Counted from the first letter of the stretch, positions 41,543 through 50,777 are shown. The stretch: DNA of 64,000 bases from Arthrobacter sp. StoSoilB22 (GCF_019977315.1 NZ_AP024652.1:2232001-2296000); one strand, 5' to 3'. Numbers and translations: made by a program. The notes: a model not told the origin generated them from the letters alone.

Positions 41543-42640
41543 ATGACGTTCCTTACCCGGGACCAGCTCATTGGACTGGTGCTGGTTCCCGTCGTCGTCT
41601 TGGGACTTTCTGCCTGCCTTCCTTCCGGAAACGACGGCCTCCCCTCCATCTCCACGCCCAACTCGACGTCCGTCTCACCCCCGGCGACGTCCACGGCTCA
41701 GGCCGCCTCACCAGAGGCCACATCACCGCAGGAAGCTTCAGCTGAAGCCACCGCCACGCAGGCCGCCTCAACACCGGACGCCGTCCAGACCAGCCCACCG
41801 CCGGCCGCAACGCCGCAAAGTGAATCGGCGCCGCAACAGCCCACCGGCGTCGGACCAACCGGCAGTCCCCGCAGCGGCAGTCAACCCGAGCGGGCGCCGA
41901 AGTCCGAGGAAACCGCAGAGGCGCCCCCGCAGGAGCCCACCGTGGTGAGTTGGCTGCCAACCGGGCCCATTGGGTCAGATGATCCCGCCCCTGGCCAGCG
42001 GTACCTCATGCTGCAGCAGTTCCAATGCGATGCGCTGGTCCAGAGCGTTGAGGGCGCAGCAGATGCTGCCGTCTGGCAGGCGGGCGCGGCGGTGTGCAGG
42101 GCCCTGCAAACCGGAAGGCAGGACGACTGGCAGCAAGCGTCCGTGGCCGTGGCCAGGACCCCGCGAATCCCGCAAAAGCAGTGCCTTGAGTTCCGGGTCG
42201 CGGCCACATCGGCATTTCTGGTGGCTCAGTACCGCAGTAACCCCGGATCTGTTTTCAAGGCGGAACCCGGTCCCGGCGAAGCGTGCCCCCGGCAATTGCT
42301 GAGGTTGACCGTAGTGGACGAGGACTTGCGGCCAGTGATTGGCATGCCCCGCGCATCGGGACCCATCTCAGGGGGCACTATTGTTCGCTTGGACGGCTAC
42401 TACGTGCGGGTAGGAGAAGTCCTGTTTGATGGCGTCCCCACAGTTCCGGACATTGTGGCCGGGGGAGGGGACTACCAAGCGTTATACCTGCGGATGCCGC
42501 CCGCTGAAGGCAGGGAATCCATCCGGATCTCCATCAAAGACACGGTGGAGGTTGCCGGAACGGTGACGTTCTTCTACGTGGATCCTGCCGTGCCTGGCAG
42601 CACCCTTCCACCTGCTGCTGAACCGGCCAAGGAGCCCTAG
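41543..42640 (+). CDS. Lipoprotein with low-complexity tether and IPT/TIG-like end
   Basis: A 365-residue predicted lipoprotein. The signal core VLVPVVVLGLSAC ends in a lipobox (C about 25). Residues 35-135 are a Ala/Ser/Thr/Pro-rich linker. A cysteine-containing helical region (about 150-255, QRYLMLQQFQCDAL, AAVCRALQ, EACPRQLL) follows, and the end is a beta-rich segment (ASGPISGGTIVRLDGYYVRVGEVLFDG) resembling an IPT/TIG immunoglobulin-like domain. Probably a cell-envelope protein. I cannot assign a function. No operon partner is evident. Confidence 0.78.
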   Translation: MTFLTRDQLIGLVLVPVVVLGLSACLPSGNDGLPSISTPNSTSVSPPATSTAQAASPEATSPQEASAEATATQAASTPDAVQTSPPPAATPQSESAPQQPTGVGPTGSPRSGSQPERAPKSEETAEAPPQEPTVVSWLPTGPIGSDDPAPGQRYLMLQQFQCDALVQSVEGAADAAVWQAGAAVCRALQTGRQDDWQQASVAVARTPRIPQKQCLEFRVAATSAFLVAQYRSNPGSVFKAEPGPGEACPRQLLRLTVVDEDLRPVIGMPRASGPISGGTIVRLDGYYVRVGEVLFDGVPTVPDIVAGGGDYQALYLRMPPAEGRESIRISIKDTVEVAGTVTFFYVDPAVPGSTLPPAAEPAKEP

Positions 42641-42723
42641 ACGCCCAGTTCATCGCCGCGTACGACTCCGAAAAAAGTCGTCCCGGGTAAGCCAGCCAAT
42701 ACCGCAGCCCGCTGATGAGTCAG

Positions 42724-42803
42724 GGTCGCTGCCCAGTCCGGTCGCTGCCCAGTCCGGTCACCGTCCAGTCCGGTCACTGTAATAGCCGGTCACTGTCCTG
42801 GCC
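42724..42803. repeat. 16-bp tandem repeat, five copies
   Basis: GGTCGCTGCCCAGTCC at 42724 and 42740 (identical), then variants at 42756, 42772 and 42788. The array lies between the lipoprotein stop and the reductase start and ends 27 bp before that start codon. Confidence 0.85.
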
Positions 42804-42829
42804 CGCTCGGATTGCCCTAGTCTGAGGCC

Positions 42830-43369
42830 ATGGCGATTTTCCAGTATTACGTAGCGTCAACCATTGATGGCTTCATCGCCTCGCCTGAGGACGATCTTGG
42901 CTGGCTCCTCCAGTTCGACCAAGCTGAGGGAGTCAATGAGAGCATCGAATCTTTCATGGCGGGCGTTGGATGCATCGCCATGGGCGGCGACACCTACCGC
43001 TGGCTCATGGAACATGAACCCGGCAAATGGCCGTACCCGGATACCCCATGCTGGGTCTTCACCCACCATGAGTACTCAGCACCGGCCGGAGCGGATATCA
43101 CCTTTGTCCGTGGCGACGTCCGCGAGTTCGCACCGGACTTACTCAAGGATGCAGGCGACAAGAACGTCTGGCTGTTGGGCGGAGGCCACCTCGTGGCTCA
43201 GTTCGCCAACGCCGGATTGCTCCACGAGATGATCGTCACCATCATTCCCGTGGTGCTGGGCGCGGGAAAACGGCTGCTGCCGCTCAACGGCCCGACGGCG
43301 CCGCTTGAGTTGGTCTCTTCCAAGATCCTTGGTGGGGCGGCGGCTGAACTTCACTACCGGCTTCAGTGA
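42830..43369 (+). CDS. Dihydrofolate reductase / RibD-like reductase
   Basis: A 179-residue protein of the DHFR-like RibD C-terminal family. The start motif is YYVASTIDGFIA. Further features are MGGDTYRWL, WVFTHHEY, VWLLGGGHLVAQFANAGLLHEMIVTIIPVVLGAGKRL. Family members are NADPH-dependent reductases of mostly unknown substrate; this one is not the main folate enzyme by sequence. The stop overlaps the stop of the thioesterase gene on the opposite strand by 7 bp. Confidence 0.9.
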   Translation: MAIFQYYVASTIDGFIASPEDDLGWLLQFDQAEGVNESIESFMAGVGCIAMGGDTYRWLMEHEPGKWPYPDTPCWVFTHHEYSAPAGADITFVRGDVREFAPDLLKDAGDKNVWLLGGGHLVAQFANAGLLHEMIVTIIPVVLGAGKRLLPLNGPTAPLELVSSKILGGAAAELHYRLQ

Positions 43370-43827
43370 CGGTTGTCCCGGATCATATTGGTGATCCGGG
43401 CAGTTGAGAGCCGGCGGCCCTTGTCATCGGTGATAACAATCTCGTGCGTTGCCAGTGTGCCACCCAGATGGATGGCGGTGCAGGTGCCCGTCACGATACC
43501 GCTGGCAACGGAACGGTGGTGGGTTGCGCCCACCTCTATGCCTACGGCGTGTCGTCCCCGGCCGGCGTGAAGCGATGCAGCGAACGACCCCAAAGTCTCT
43601 GCAAGGACAACGTGGGCTCCGCCGTGCAGGATACCTGCCACCTGCGTGTTTCCTTCCACCGGCATAGTGGCCACCGTGCGCTCCGCACCCATTTCCGTGA
43701 ATCGGATACCCAGTTTCACCACGAGGGCGCCAACGCCATGCGCTGAGAGCCAATCGTGGAACTCTTCGGGGACACCTGCTTCATTGAGCTCGTCGACAAA
43801 CCGGTTCGGCGTGAAATTGTCCATCAT
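43363..43827 (-). CDS. PaaI-family hotdog-fold thioesterase
   Basis: A 154-residue hotdog-fold protein. The motif GILHGGAHVVLAETLGSFAA carries the HGG and acidic residue of the PaaI/EntH group, followed by GIEVGATHHRSV and GRRLSTARIT. It hydrolyses acyl-CoA thioesters, exact substrate unknown. The start is placed at the ATG-ATG pair at 43827; the frame continues upstream into the polA start but without homology. Divergent from polA with 19 bp between the starts. Confidence 0.9.
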   Translation of the reverse strand: MMDNFTPNRFVDELNEAGVPEEFHDWLSAHGVGALVVKLGIRFTEMGAERTVATMPVEGNTQVAGILHGGAHVVLAETLGSFAASLHAGRGRHAVGIEVGATHHRSVASGIVTGTCTAIHLGGTLATHEIVITDDKGRRLSTARITNMIRDNRH

Positions 43828-43846
43828 GCCAACTAGGCTGGCACCT

Positions 43847-46630
43847 GTGAGTGAAACAACCAAACCGGACCAGGTTCCAACGGCCCAAGCTGCTGCCATC
43901 GCTACAGCACCCACCCCCTCTGCATCAACCACCACCAGCACTACGGGGGAGGGCCGGCCCAGGCTGCTGGTCCTGGACGGCCACTCCATGGCATTCCGGG
44001 CTTTCTATGCCCTTCCTGCGGAGAATTTCTCTACGGCCAGGGGGCAATACACCAACGCTGTCCATGGGTTTACTTCCATGCTGATCAACCTGATCAAGGA
44101 CCAGAAGCCCACCCACGTTGCCGTGGCATTCGACGTTTCTGACGACACCACGTTCCGTAAGGCTGAGTACAGCGAATACAAGGGCGGCCGCAACGCCACC
44201 CCCGCCGAGTTCGCCGGCCAGATCGGCCTCATCGCCAAGGTCATGGAAGCCTGGGGCATCAAGACCATTGCCATGCCCGGATATGAAGCCGATGACGTCC
44301 TGGCCACGCTGGCCGCCCAGGGCGACGCCGCAGGCTTTGAGGTGCTGCTTGTTTCCGGTGATAGGGATGCGTTCCAGCTCATCAATGACAACGTCTTTGT
44401 CCTGTACCCCAAGCAGGGTGTCAGCAATATCCCCCGGATGGATGCTGCGGCCATTGAGGAAAAATACTTCGTCAAGCCCGGTTTGTACTCTGACCTCGCT
44501 GCCCTCGTGGGTGAAACCGCGGACAACCTTCCCGGCGTTCCGGGCGTCGGCCCCAAGACCGCGGCCAAATGGATCAATCTCTACGGTGGCCTTGAGGGCA
44601 TCCTGGAAAACCTAGACTCCATCGGCGGCAAAGTGGGCGGCGCCCTGAAGGAGAACCTTGAAAACGTCAAGCGCAACCGCAGGCTCAACCAGCTGCTGAC
44701 CGACCTCGACCTACCCCTCACCTTGGCTGACTTGCACGAGCCACGTCCGGACCGCCAGGCGATCGAGGAGCTTTTTGAGGAACTCGAATTCCGGACTCTC
44801 CGGACGCGGCTGTTCGATCTCTACGGTGACGACACCGCCGGAGCGGCCCCGGACACCATTGAAACCCCGGAATACACCGTCCTCAAGGACGCCCCGGGAC
44901 TCGAGGCCTTCTTTGCCGCTGGATCCGGCGTGCGTTCGGCACTCGCGGTCCAACTGGTACCCGGACGCGTCGGTGATGACGCAAATGCCCTGGCTGTCGT
45001 CAGGAGCAACGGTGCGGCCTACATCGACCTAACGGGCCTGGACGCCGCAGCTGAGTCGGTTTTGTCCCGGTGGCTCCAGGACCCCGAGGAAGCCAAGGTG
45101 CTGCACGAGTTCAAGTCTGCACTCAAGGCCCTCCACAACCGTGGCCTCGGCTTGGAAGGCGTGGTGGATGACACCTCCATCTCCGGCTACCTGATCCAGC
45201 CGGACCGCCGCAGCTACGACCTCGCTGAGCTGGCCCAAGTGCACCTGAAGATCTCCTTGGCCGCTGCTGCGGCCCAATCCGGACAGTTGGAATTGGACCT
45301 TTCCGGTGACACCGACGAAGCTGCCGCAGCAGCGCTCGTCCAGCATGCCGCCGTCGTGCATGCACTCAGCAAACACTTCGAAACCGAACTTGCCGACATC
45401 AAGGCCGACGCCCTTTTGACCACGCTGGAACTCCCCGTGGCGCGCGTGCTGGCCCAGATGGAACTCACCGGCATCTACGTATCCACCGACCGGATGGACG
45501 AACAGCTCGCCGACCTCACCAAGGTCATCGAGAACGCTCAGGAGCAGGCTTTTGCCGCGATCGGACACGAGGTCAATCTCGGTTCGCCCAAGCAGTTGCA
45601 GACCGTCCTGTTCGAGGAACTCGGCCTGCCCAAGACCAAGAAGATCAAGTCCGGCTACACCACCGACGCCGCGTCCCTGAAGGGGCTGCTGGAGAAGACC
45701 GGCCACGAATTCCTGGTCCAGCTCATGGCACACAGGGAATCTTCCAAGCTCGCCCAGATGGTGGAGACCCTCAAGAAGTCCGTTGCCGATGATGGTCGTA
45801 TCCACACCACGTATGCGCAGAACATTGCAGCAACAGGCCGCATCTCCTCCAACAACCCCAATTTGCAGAACATCCCGGTCCGCAGTGAAGAAGGGCGTCG
45901 CGTTCGCGGCATCTTCGTCGTCAGCGACGGCTATGAGTGCTTGCTGTCGGCCGACTACTCCCAGATCGAGATGCGCATCATGGCGCACCTCTCCGGGGAC
46001 GAGGCCCTCATCCAGGCCTACCGTGATGGCGAGGACCTCCACCGCTTCGTGGGATCGCGGATCTTCAACGTTGCGCCGGCCGAAGTCACCAGTGCCATGC
46101 GTTCCAAGGTCAAGGCAATGTCTTACGGCCTGGCGTACGGCCTGACGTCCTTCGGATTATCCAAGCAGTTGGAAATCTCCGTGGATGAAGCCCGGACTCT
46201 CATGAAGGACTACTTCGACCGCTTCGGCGGAGTCCGCGACTACCTGCGCGGCGTAGTGGACCAGGCCCGGACAGACGGTTACACAGCCACCATCGAGGGC
46301 CGCCGCCGCTACCTCCCGGACTTGACCAGCACCAACCGGCAAGCCCGCGAAGCAGCCGAGCGCATCGCCTTGAACTCACCCATCCAAGGCTCAGCGGCAG
46401 ACCTCATCAAGCGCGCCATGCTGGGCGTCTCGGCCGAGCTCGCCAGCCAAGGACTCAAGTCCCGCATGCTGCTCCAGGTCCACGACGAACTGGTGCTGGA
46501 AGTTGCGCCGGGAGAACGCGAAGCCGTGGAGAAGCTGGTCATCGAACAGATGGGCTCGGCTGCTGAATTGTCAGTGCCGCTGGATGTCCAGATTGGCGTC
46601 GGTTCCAGCTGGTACGAGGCCGGACACTAA
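43847..46630 (+). CDS. polA: DNA polymerase I
   Basis: A 927-residue PolA. The 5'-3' exonuclease domain is at about 45-330 (LVLDGHSMAFRAFYALP, ALVGETADNLPGVPGVGPKTAAKW). The degenerate 3'-5' exonuclease-like domain is at about 345-550; the DxE pair is replaced (SALAVQLVP), as is usual in actinobacterial PolA, so it lacks proofreading. The polymerase domain is at about 560-927 (RISSNNPNLQNIPVR, SADYSQIEMRI, MSYGLAYGLTSFGLSKQL, LLQVHDELVLEV). GTG 43847 begins a Ser/Thr/Ala-rich leader. The long frame upstream is antisense to the thioesterase gene and is rejected. Confidence 0.97.
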   Translation: MSETTKPDQVPTAQAAAIATAPTPSASTTTSTTGEGRPRLLVLDGHSMAFRAFYALPAENFSTARGQYTNAVHGFTSMLINLIKDQKPTHVAVAFDVSDDTTFRKAEYSEYKGGRNATPAEFAGQIGLIAKVMEAWGIKTIAMPGYEADDVLATLAAQGDAAGFEVLLVSGDRDAFQLINDNVFVLYPKQGVSNIPRMDAAAIEEKYFVKPGLYSDLAALVGETADNLPGVPGVGPKTAAKWINLYGGLEGILENLDSIGGKVGGALKENLENVKRNRRLNQLLTDLDLPLTLADLHEPRPDRQAIEELFEELEFRTLRTRLFDLYGDDTAGAAPDTIETPEYTVLKDAPGLEAFFAAGSGVRSALAVQLVPGRVGDDANALAVVRSNGAAYIDLTGLDAAAESVLSRWLQDPEEAKVLHEFKSALKALHNRGLGLEGVVDDTSISGYLIQPDRRSYDLAELAQVHLKISLAAAAAQSGQLELDLSGDTDEAAAAALVQHAAVVHALSKHFETELADIKADALLTTLELPVARVLAQMELTGIYVSTDRMDEQLADLTKVIENAQEQAFAAIGHEVNLGSPKQLQTVLFEELGLPKTKKIKSGYTTDAASLKGLLEKTGHEFLVQLMAHRESSKLAQMVETLKKSVADDGRIHTTYAQNIAATGRISSNNPNLQNIPVRSEEGRRVRGIFVVSDGYECLLSADYSQIEMRIMAHLSGDEALIQAYRDGEDLHRFVGSRIFNVAPAEVTSAMRSKVKAMSYGLAYGLTSFGLSKQLEISVDEARTLMKDYFDRFGGVRDYLRGVVDQARTDGYTATIEGRRRYLPDLTSTNRQAREAAERIALNSPIQGSAADLIKRAMLGVSAELASQGLKSRMLLQVHDELVLEVAPGEREAVEKLVIEQMGSAAELSVPLDVQIGVGSSWYEAGH

Positions 46631-46678
46631 GCCAGGCACGTATTTGTTGAGTCCAGCCAAGGATTCAAGCGAACGCCT

Positions 46679-46711
46679 GAGGGCGCGCCGCCGAGATGGT
46701 GGCGCGCCCTC
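46679..46711. terminator. Hairpin between polA and the Eis-like gene
   Basis: GAGGGCGCGCC (46679-46689) pairs with GGCGCGCCCTC (46701-46711), extendable by three more pairs around the GAGAT loop. There is no T-tract, so it may be a weak or factor-assisted terminator. Confidence 0.55.
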
Positions 46712-46735
46712 CGACGTCTGGCTAGGCTCAATGGC

Positions 46736-48049
46736 GTGGCCGATCCCAATGAAAACAAGTCCGGAAAGTACACCGTTCAACGATTCCCTGCCGTAGCTGA
46801 TCCAGAGGACGTCGGCTACAGCCGCTGCTCCACCTGGGTGCAGGCCGTCTCCCACGGGTTCCACCAACAACGGCGCGACGATGAATACCTCGCCAAAACC
46901 TTGGCGGCCTATCAAACAGATCAGCGCGAGCTGACGGGCGTCTACGTCAACGGCAACGTGCCGGAGCATTCTCTTGGCTCAGAGGTTCCCGTGGCAACGT
47001 ACGCCACCATGCGCAAGGCCTTGAACATTGGTTTTGGCCGCCAACTTGAGTCCAACCTCGTTACCGCCGTGACGGTCCGCGGCACGCACCGGCGGAACGG
47101 AATCCTGCGCGGCATGATGACCGCCGATCTGGAAGCTGCCAAGGATGACGGCCTTGCCATGGCCGCCCTCACGGCGTCCGAAGCGTCCATCTACGGCCGT
47201 TTTGGCTTTGGCGTGGCCACTTTTGAGCGAAGCATCAAGGTTGATACCGGCCCTCGGTTCAGGCTCCGGGGGCTGCCGCAAGGCACCATGGAAGTCGCCG
47301 ATCCGTCCGTGCTCCTGGACGTGGCACCGCAGGTCTTTGAACATGTCCAGCGGCTCTCGCCGGGTTCCGTTGACCGGCAGGAGTACTACCGGCTTCTCGC
47401 TTCCGGTTCCATCGGCCACGACGGCAAGCCCGACACCTCCGTTCGTTGCGCCCTGCACTATGACCTTTCCGGATCATTGGATGGCTACGTTTCCTACCGC
47501 TTCAAGGGCTGGGACCACAAGCCGTTCACCATGGAGATCGTGGACCTCGTGGCCGCAAGCAATGTGGCCTACCTGGACCTGTGGAGGTTTCTGGGCAGCA
47601 TTGACCTCATCGACGAAGTGACGTGGGTTGAAGCGCCGGTGGATGACCCTCTTGCGTGGGCGCTGGAAGATCCGAGGTGCATTGAGGCCTCGGAGATCCG
47701 CGACATGCTGTGGCTCAGGATCCTGGATACACCAGCTGCCTTGCAGGCCCGCAGCTTCCCCGTTGCCGGCAGGCTGGTGCTGGAGGTGACGGACTCCCTG
47801 GATTTGGCGGGTGGCACCTGGGTTCTGGAGTCCGACGGCGGTGCTGCCGCCGTCGTGACGGAAGCGTCAGGCGAGGCGCCCGACCTCAGCCTGGACGTCG
47901 CCGACCTCGCCTCCATTTATCTTGGGGCTGTGTCGCCCGTTACCTTGGCGGCCGCTGGTCGCATTAGCGAGCACACGCCGGGAGCTGCGTTCCTAGCACA
48001 GCAACTGTTTGCTGTGGAACGATCCGCGCACTGCCTGACGCACTTCTAG
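46736..48049 (+). CDS. Eis-like GNAT N-acetyltransferase
   Basis: A 437-residue protein of the Eis family. The N-terminal GNAT domain has the acetyl-CoA loop VTVRGTHRRNGILRGMM (about 120-136) and ALTASEASIYGRFGFG. A second GNAT-like domain and a C-terminal sterol-carrier-like domain follow, ending in Phe (CLTHF), the position whose terminal carboxylate acts as base in Mycobacterium Eis. Eis proteins acetylate multiple amines, including aminoglycosides, but substrates here are unknown. GTG 46736 is the start. Confidence 0.92.
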   Translation: MADPNENKSGKYTVQRFPAVADPEDVGYSRCSTWVQAVSHGFHQQRRDDEYLAKTLAAYQTDQRELTGVYVNGNVPEHSLGSEVPVATYATMRKALNIGFGRQLESNLVTAVTVRGTHRRNGILRGMMTADLEAAKDDGLAMAALTASEASIYGRFGFGVATFERSIKVDTGPRFRLRGLPQGTMEVADPSVLLDVAPQVFEHVQRLSPGSVDRQEYYRLLASGSIGHDGKPDTSVRCALHYDLSGSLDGYVSYRFKGWDHKPFTMEIVDLVAASNVAYLDLWRFLGSIDLIDEVTWVEAPVDDPLAWALEDPRCIEASEIRDMLWLRILDTPAALQARSFPVAGRLVLEVTDSLDLAGGTWVLESDGGAAAVVTEASGEAPDLSLDVADLASIYLGAVSPVTLAAAGRISEHTPGAAFLAQQLFAVERSAHCLTHF

Positions 48050-48111
48050 AGGCCGTCAAGCAAGCGCGACCACCACCACAACCACATAGTTACAACCAGA
48101 GAAGGACATCC

Positions 48112-49074
48112 ATGGGGGATTCCACGCGGCGGCCGTTGGCCGGCCGGCGATCAGTGCTGCTTGGAATGGCAGGCCTTGCCTCGGCTGCCCTGACGGCGTG
48201 TGCGAGTGGCCCTACGCATACCGCCGGCTCGAGCGGAGACCTTGCTGCCCCAACGTCCCCTCGTTCGGGCCCGGCCACACCGCCGCCTTCCATAGCCGCC
48301 AAGTCCCGCGAGCAAGCCGTTGCGGCCCTCGCTCCAACGTCTCCCGCTTCGCCAGGGCCCGCATCCACTGTGCCGTCGAAGCAACACATCATGGCGGAGT
48401 TCCACGGAAGGCACCCCAAGGAATGGGGACTGCACGTGACGGGAGTGGTGAACCGCACAGCGTCCGCCAAGGTGGTCTTGACATTTGATGCGTGTGGCGG
48501 TCACGGCGGCACAGGATGCGACCACGCACTCCTGCAAACTCTCCGGAGACACAACGTCCCTGCAACGCTGTTCATCAACAGCCGATGGATCCATGCCAAC
48601 CCCGCGCTCTCGGCAGAGTTGGCCGCCGACCCCCTGTTCGAACTCGCCAATCACGGCACTGCCCACCTGCCGTTGTCAGTGAGTGGCAAGTCCGCCTACG
48701 GCATTCAGGGTACCGCTTCAGTGGCAGCCGCTTACGATGAGTTGATGGGTAACCAGCAAATCCTGCAGGAGCTGTGCGGAACGGCCCCGAAGTTTTTCCG
48801 CCCAGGCACTGCGTTCTACGACGAAGTTGCGGTGGAAATGACGCGAAGGCTCGGTATGTTGCCGGTCAACTTCACAGTCAACGGCGACGGTGGAGCCACA
48901 TATTCTGCTGCCACAGTGGCCGGTGAAGTGGGGCGTGTGGTGGCCGGGGACATCGTCATTTCGCATTTCAACAGACCTGCGGCAGGCACCGCCGGCGGCT
49001 ACGCGCGGGCTTTGCCCCAGCTGCTGGACCACGGAGTCTCCTTTGCCCGCCTCGGGGACGTCCTGACGGTGTAA
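48112..49074 (+). CDS. Polysaccharide deacetylase (NodB domain) lipoprotein
   Basis: A 320-residue exported protein. A twin-arginine-like signal (GRRSVLLGMAG, RR at 12-13) ends in lipobox LTAC (C30). A Pro/Ser/Ala-rich tether (about 35-90) precedes the NodB fold. Motif 1 is TFDACGG (124-130) instead of TFDD: the catalytic Asp126 remains, the metal-binding Asp is Ala127. Motif 2 is intact, HGTAH (H181, H185). RPGTAFYD is motif 3. It may deacetylate cell-wall glycan, possibly with altered metal binding. GAGAAGGA precedes the ATG. Confidence 0.9.
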   Translation: MGDSTRRPLAGRRSVLLGMAGLASAALTACASGPTHTAGSSGDLAAPTSPRSGPATPPPSIAAKSREQAVAALAPTSPASPGPASTVPSKQHIMAEFHGRHPKEWGLHVTGVVNRTASAKVVLTFDACGGHGGTGCDHALLQTLRRHNVPATLFINSRWIHANPALSAELAADPLFELANHGTAHLPLSVSGKSAYGIQGTASVAAAYDELMGNQQILQELCGTAPKFFRPGTAFYDEVAVEMTRRLGMLPVNFTVNGDGGATYSAATVAGEVGRVVAGDIVISHFNRPAAGTAGGYARALPQLLDHGVSFARLGDVLTV

Positions 49075-49082
49075 CGCTCCTT

Positions 49083-49112
49083 TTGACCCTGCTTTGCCAA
49101 TGCGACTAGAAT
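49083..49112 (+). promoter_or_regulatory. rpsA promoter
   Basis: TTGACC (49083-49088) and TAGAAT (49107-49112) are separated by 18 bp. This near-consensus housekeeping promoter starts a leader of about 140 nt before the rpsA start. It begins just 9 bp after the deacetylase stop. Confidence 0.8.
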
Positions 49113-49188
49113 AAACGGGCGTGTACTACGTGCATGCATCCATTTTGTACTAATCCACAAATCAGGATGACCCGGTAATTTGCCGTGT

Positions 49189-49212
49189 TCTGCCGTCCGG
49201 ACCCGGGCGGCA
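49189..49212 (+). promoter_or_regulatory. Stable hairpin in the rpsA leader
   Basis: CTGCCG (49189-49194) pairs with CGGCAG (49207-49212), enclosing CCGG-type pairs, about 45 nt before the rpsA start. It could support autogenous control by S1, as known for rpsA in Escherichia coli. The mechanism here is inferred. Confidence 0.45.
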
Positions 49213-49258
49213 GCGGTTTGCCTGACCGACTAACTATCCACAACGGAGCCCCTACTAC

Positions 49259-50740
49259 ATGACCATCACCTCCACCGAGAAGCCCGGTACCCCCGTAGTC
49301 GCCATTAACGACATCGGTACCGCTGAGGACTTCCTCGCAGCTGTCGACGCCACCATCAAGTACTTCAACGACGGAGACCTCGTCGAAGGTACCGTCGTCA
49401 AGGTCGACCGCGACGAAGTTCTGCTCGACATCGGTTACAAGACCGAAGGTGTCATCCCTTCCCGCGAGCTTTCCATCAAGCACGATGTTGATCCCGGCGA
49501 CGTTGTCGCCGTTGGCGATCAGGTCGAAGCTTTGGTTCTCACCAAGGAAGACAAAGAAGGCCGTCTGATCCTCTCCAAGAAGCGTGCTCAGTACGAGCGC
49601 GCCTGGGGCGACATCGAGAAGGTCAAGGAAGAAGACGGCGTCGTTACCGGTACCGTCATCGAGGTTGTCAAGGGTGGCCTCATCCTGGACATCGGCCTGC
49701 GTGGCTTCCTCCCCGCATCGCTCGTGGAGATGCGTCGTGTCCGCGACCTCGCTCCGTACATCGGTCAGCAGATCGAAGCCAAGATCATCGAGCTGGACAA
49801 GAACCGCAACAACGTTGTGCTGTCCCGCCGTGCATGGCTCGAGCAGACCCAGTCCGAGGTTCGCTCCACGTTCCTCAACAAGCTGGAAAAGGGCCAGGTT
49901 CGTCCGGGCGTTGTTTCCTCCATCGTCAACTTCGGTGCATTCGTGGACCTGGGCGGCGTAGACGGCCTCGTTCACGTTTCCGAGCTGTCCTGGAAGCACA
50001 TCGACCACCCGTCCGAGGTTGTCGAGGTTGGCCAGGAAGTCACTGTCGAGGTCCTCGAAGTGGATCTGGACCGCGAGCGCGTCTCCCTGTCGCTCAAGGC
50101 TACGCAGGAAGATCCGTGGCAGACCTTCGCCCGCACCCACGCCCTCGGCCAGGTTGTTCCGGGTAAGGTCACCAAGCTGGTTCCGTTCGGTGCGTTCGTT
50201 CGCGTCGAAGACGGCATCGAAGGCCTCGTGCACATCTCCGAGCTGGCTGTCCGCCACGTGGAGCTTGCAGAGCAGGTTGTCTCCGTTGGCGACGAACTGT
50301 TCGTCAAGGTCATCGACATCGACCTCGAGCGTCGCCGCATCTCCCTCTCCCTCAAGCAGGCTAACGAGGGCGTTGACGCTGACAGCACCGAGTTCGATCC
50401 CGCTCTGTACGGCATGGCCGCTGAGTACGACGAAGAGGGCAACTACAAGTACCCCGAGGGCTTCGACCCCGAGTCGAACGAATGGCTCGAGGGCTACGAG
50501 ACCCAGCGCGCCGCTTGGGAGCAGCAGTACGCTGACGCCCAGACCCGCTGGGAAGCTCACAAGAAGCAGGTTGCCCAGCACGCTGCTGACGACGCTGCTG
50601 CTGCAACGTCCGGTGAGTCCGATTCCGGCACCACCAGCTACTCCTCGGAGCCGGCTGCTGCTGAGTCCAACACCGGCGGCGGTACCCTGGCGTCCGACGA
50701 AGCACTCGCTGCACTGCGTGAGAAGCTGACCGGCAACTAA
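49259..50740 (+). CDS. rpsA: 30S ribosomal protein S1
   Basis: A 493-residue S1 protein with four S1 RNA-binding domains, at about 37-105 (EGTVVKVDRDEVLLDIGYKTEGVIP), 125-192 (GTVIEVVKGGLILDIGLRGFLP), 212-280 (PGVVSSIVNFGAFVDLGGVDGLVH) and 297-366 (GKVTKLVPFGAFVRVEDGIEGLVH). An Ala/Ser/Glu-rich tail follows, typical of actinobacteria. It binds mRNA and aids initiation. Codon use is strongly biased (GGT, GTT, AAG), as expected for a highly expressed gene. GGAG lies upstream of the ATG. A strong terminator follows. Confidence 0.98.
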   Translation: MTITSTEKPGTPVVAINDIGTAEDFLAAVDATIKYFNDGDLVEGTVVKVDRDEVLLDIGYKTEGVIPSRELSIKHDVDPGDVVAVGDQVEALVLTKEDKEGRLILSKKRAQYERAWGDIEKVKEEDGVVTGTVIEVVKGGLILDIGLRGFLPASLVEMRRVRDLAPYIGQQIEAKIIELDKNRNNVVLSRRAWLEQTQSEVRSTFLNKLEKGQVRPGVVSSIVNFGAFVDLGGVDGLVHVSELSWKHIDHPSEVVEVGQEVTVEVLEVDLDRERVSLSLKATQEDPWQTFARTHALGQVVPGKVTKLVPFGAFVRVEDGIEGLVHISELAVRHVELAEQVVSVGDELFVKVIDIDLERRRISLSLKQANEGVDADSTEFDPALYGMAAEYDEEGNYKYPEGFDPESNEWLEGYETQRAAWEQQYADAQTRWEAHKKQVAQHAADDAAAATSGESDSGTTSYSSEPAAAESNTGGGTLASDEALAALREKLTGN

Positions 50741-50777
50741 TTCCGCTTCCCTCACGGGATGAGCTGAATAGCCAACG

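Noticed and set aside
43646..43846. A longer N-terminus for DNA polymerase I
   Set aside because: These bases encode the start half of the PaaI-type thioesterase on the other strand, and the homologous part of PolA begins only after GTG 43847.
45029..46042. A 337-codon frame antisense to polA
   Set aside because: Located opposite conserved polymerase motifs, with no recognisable domain.
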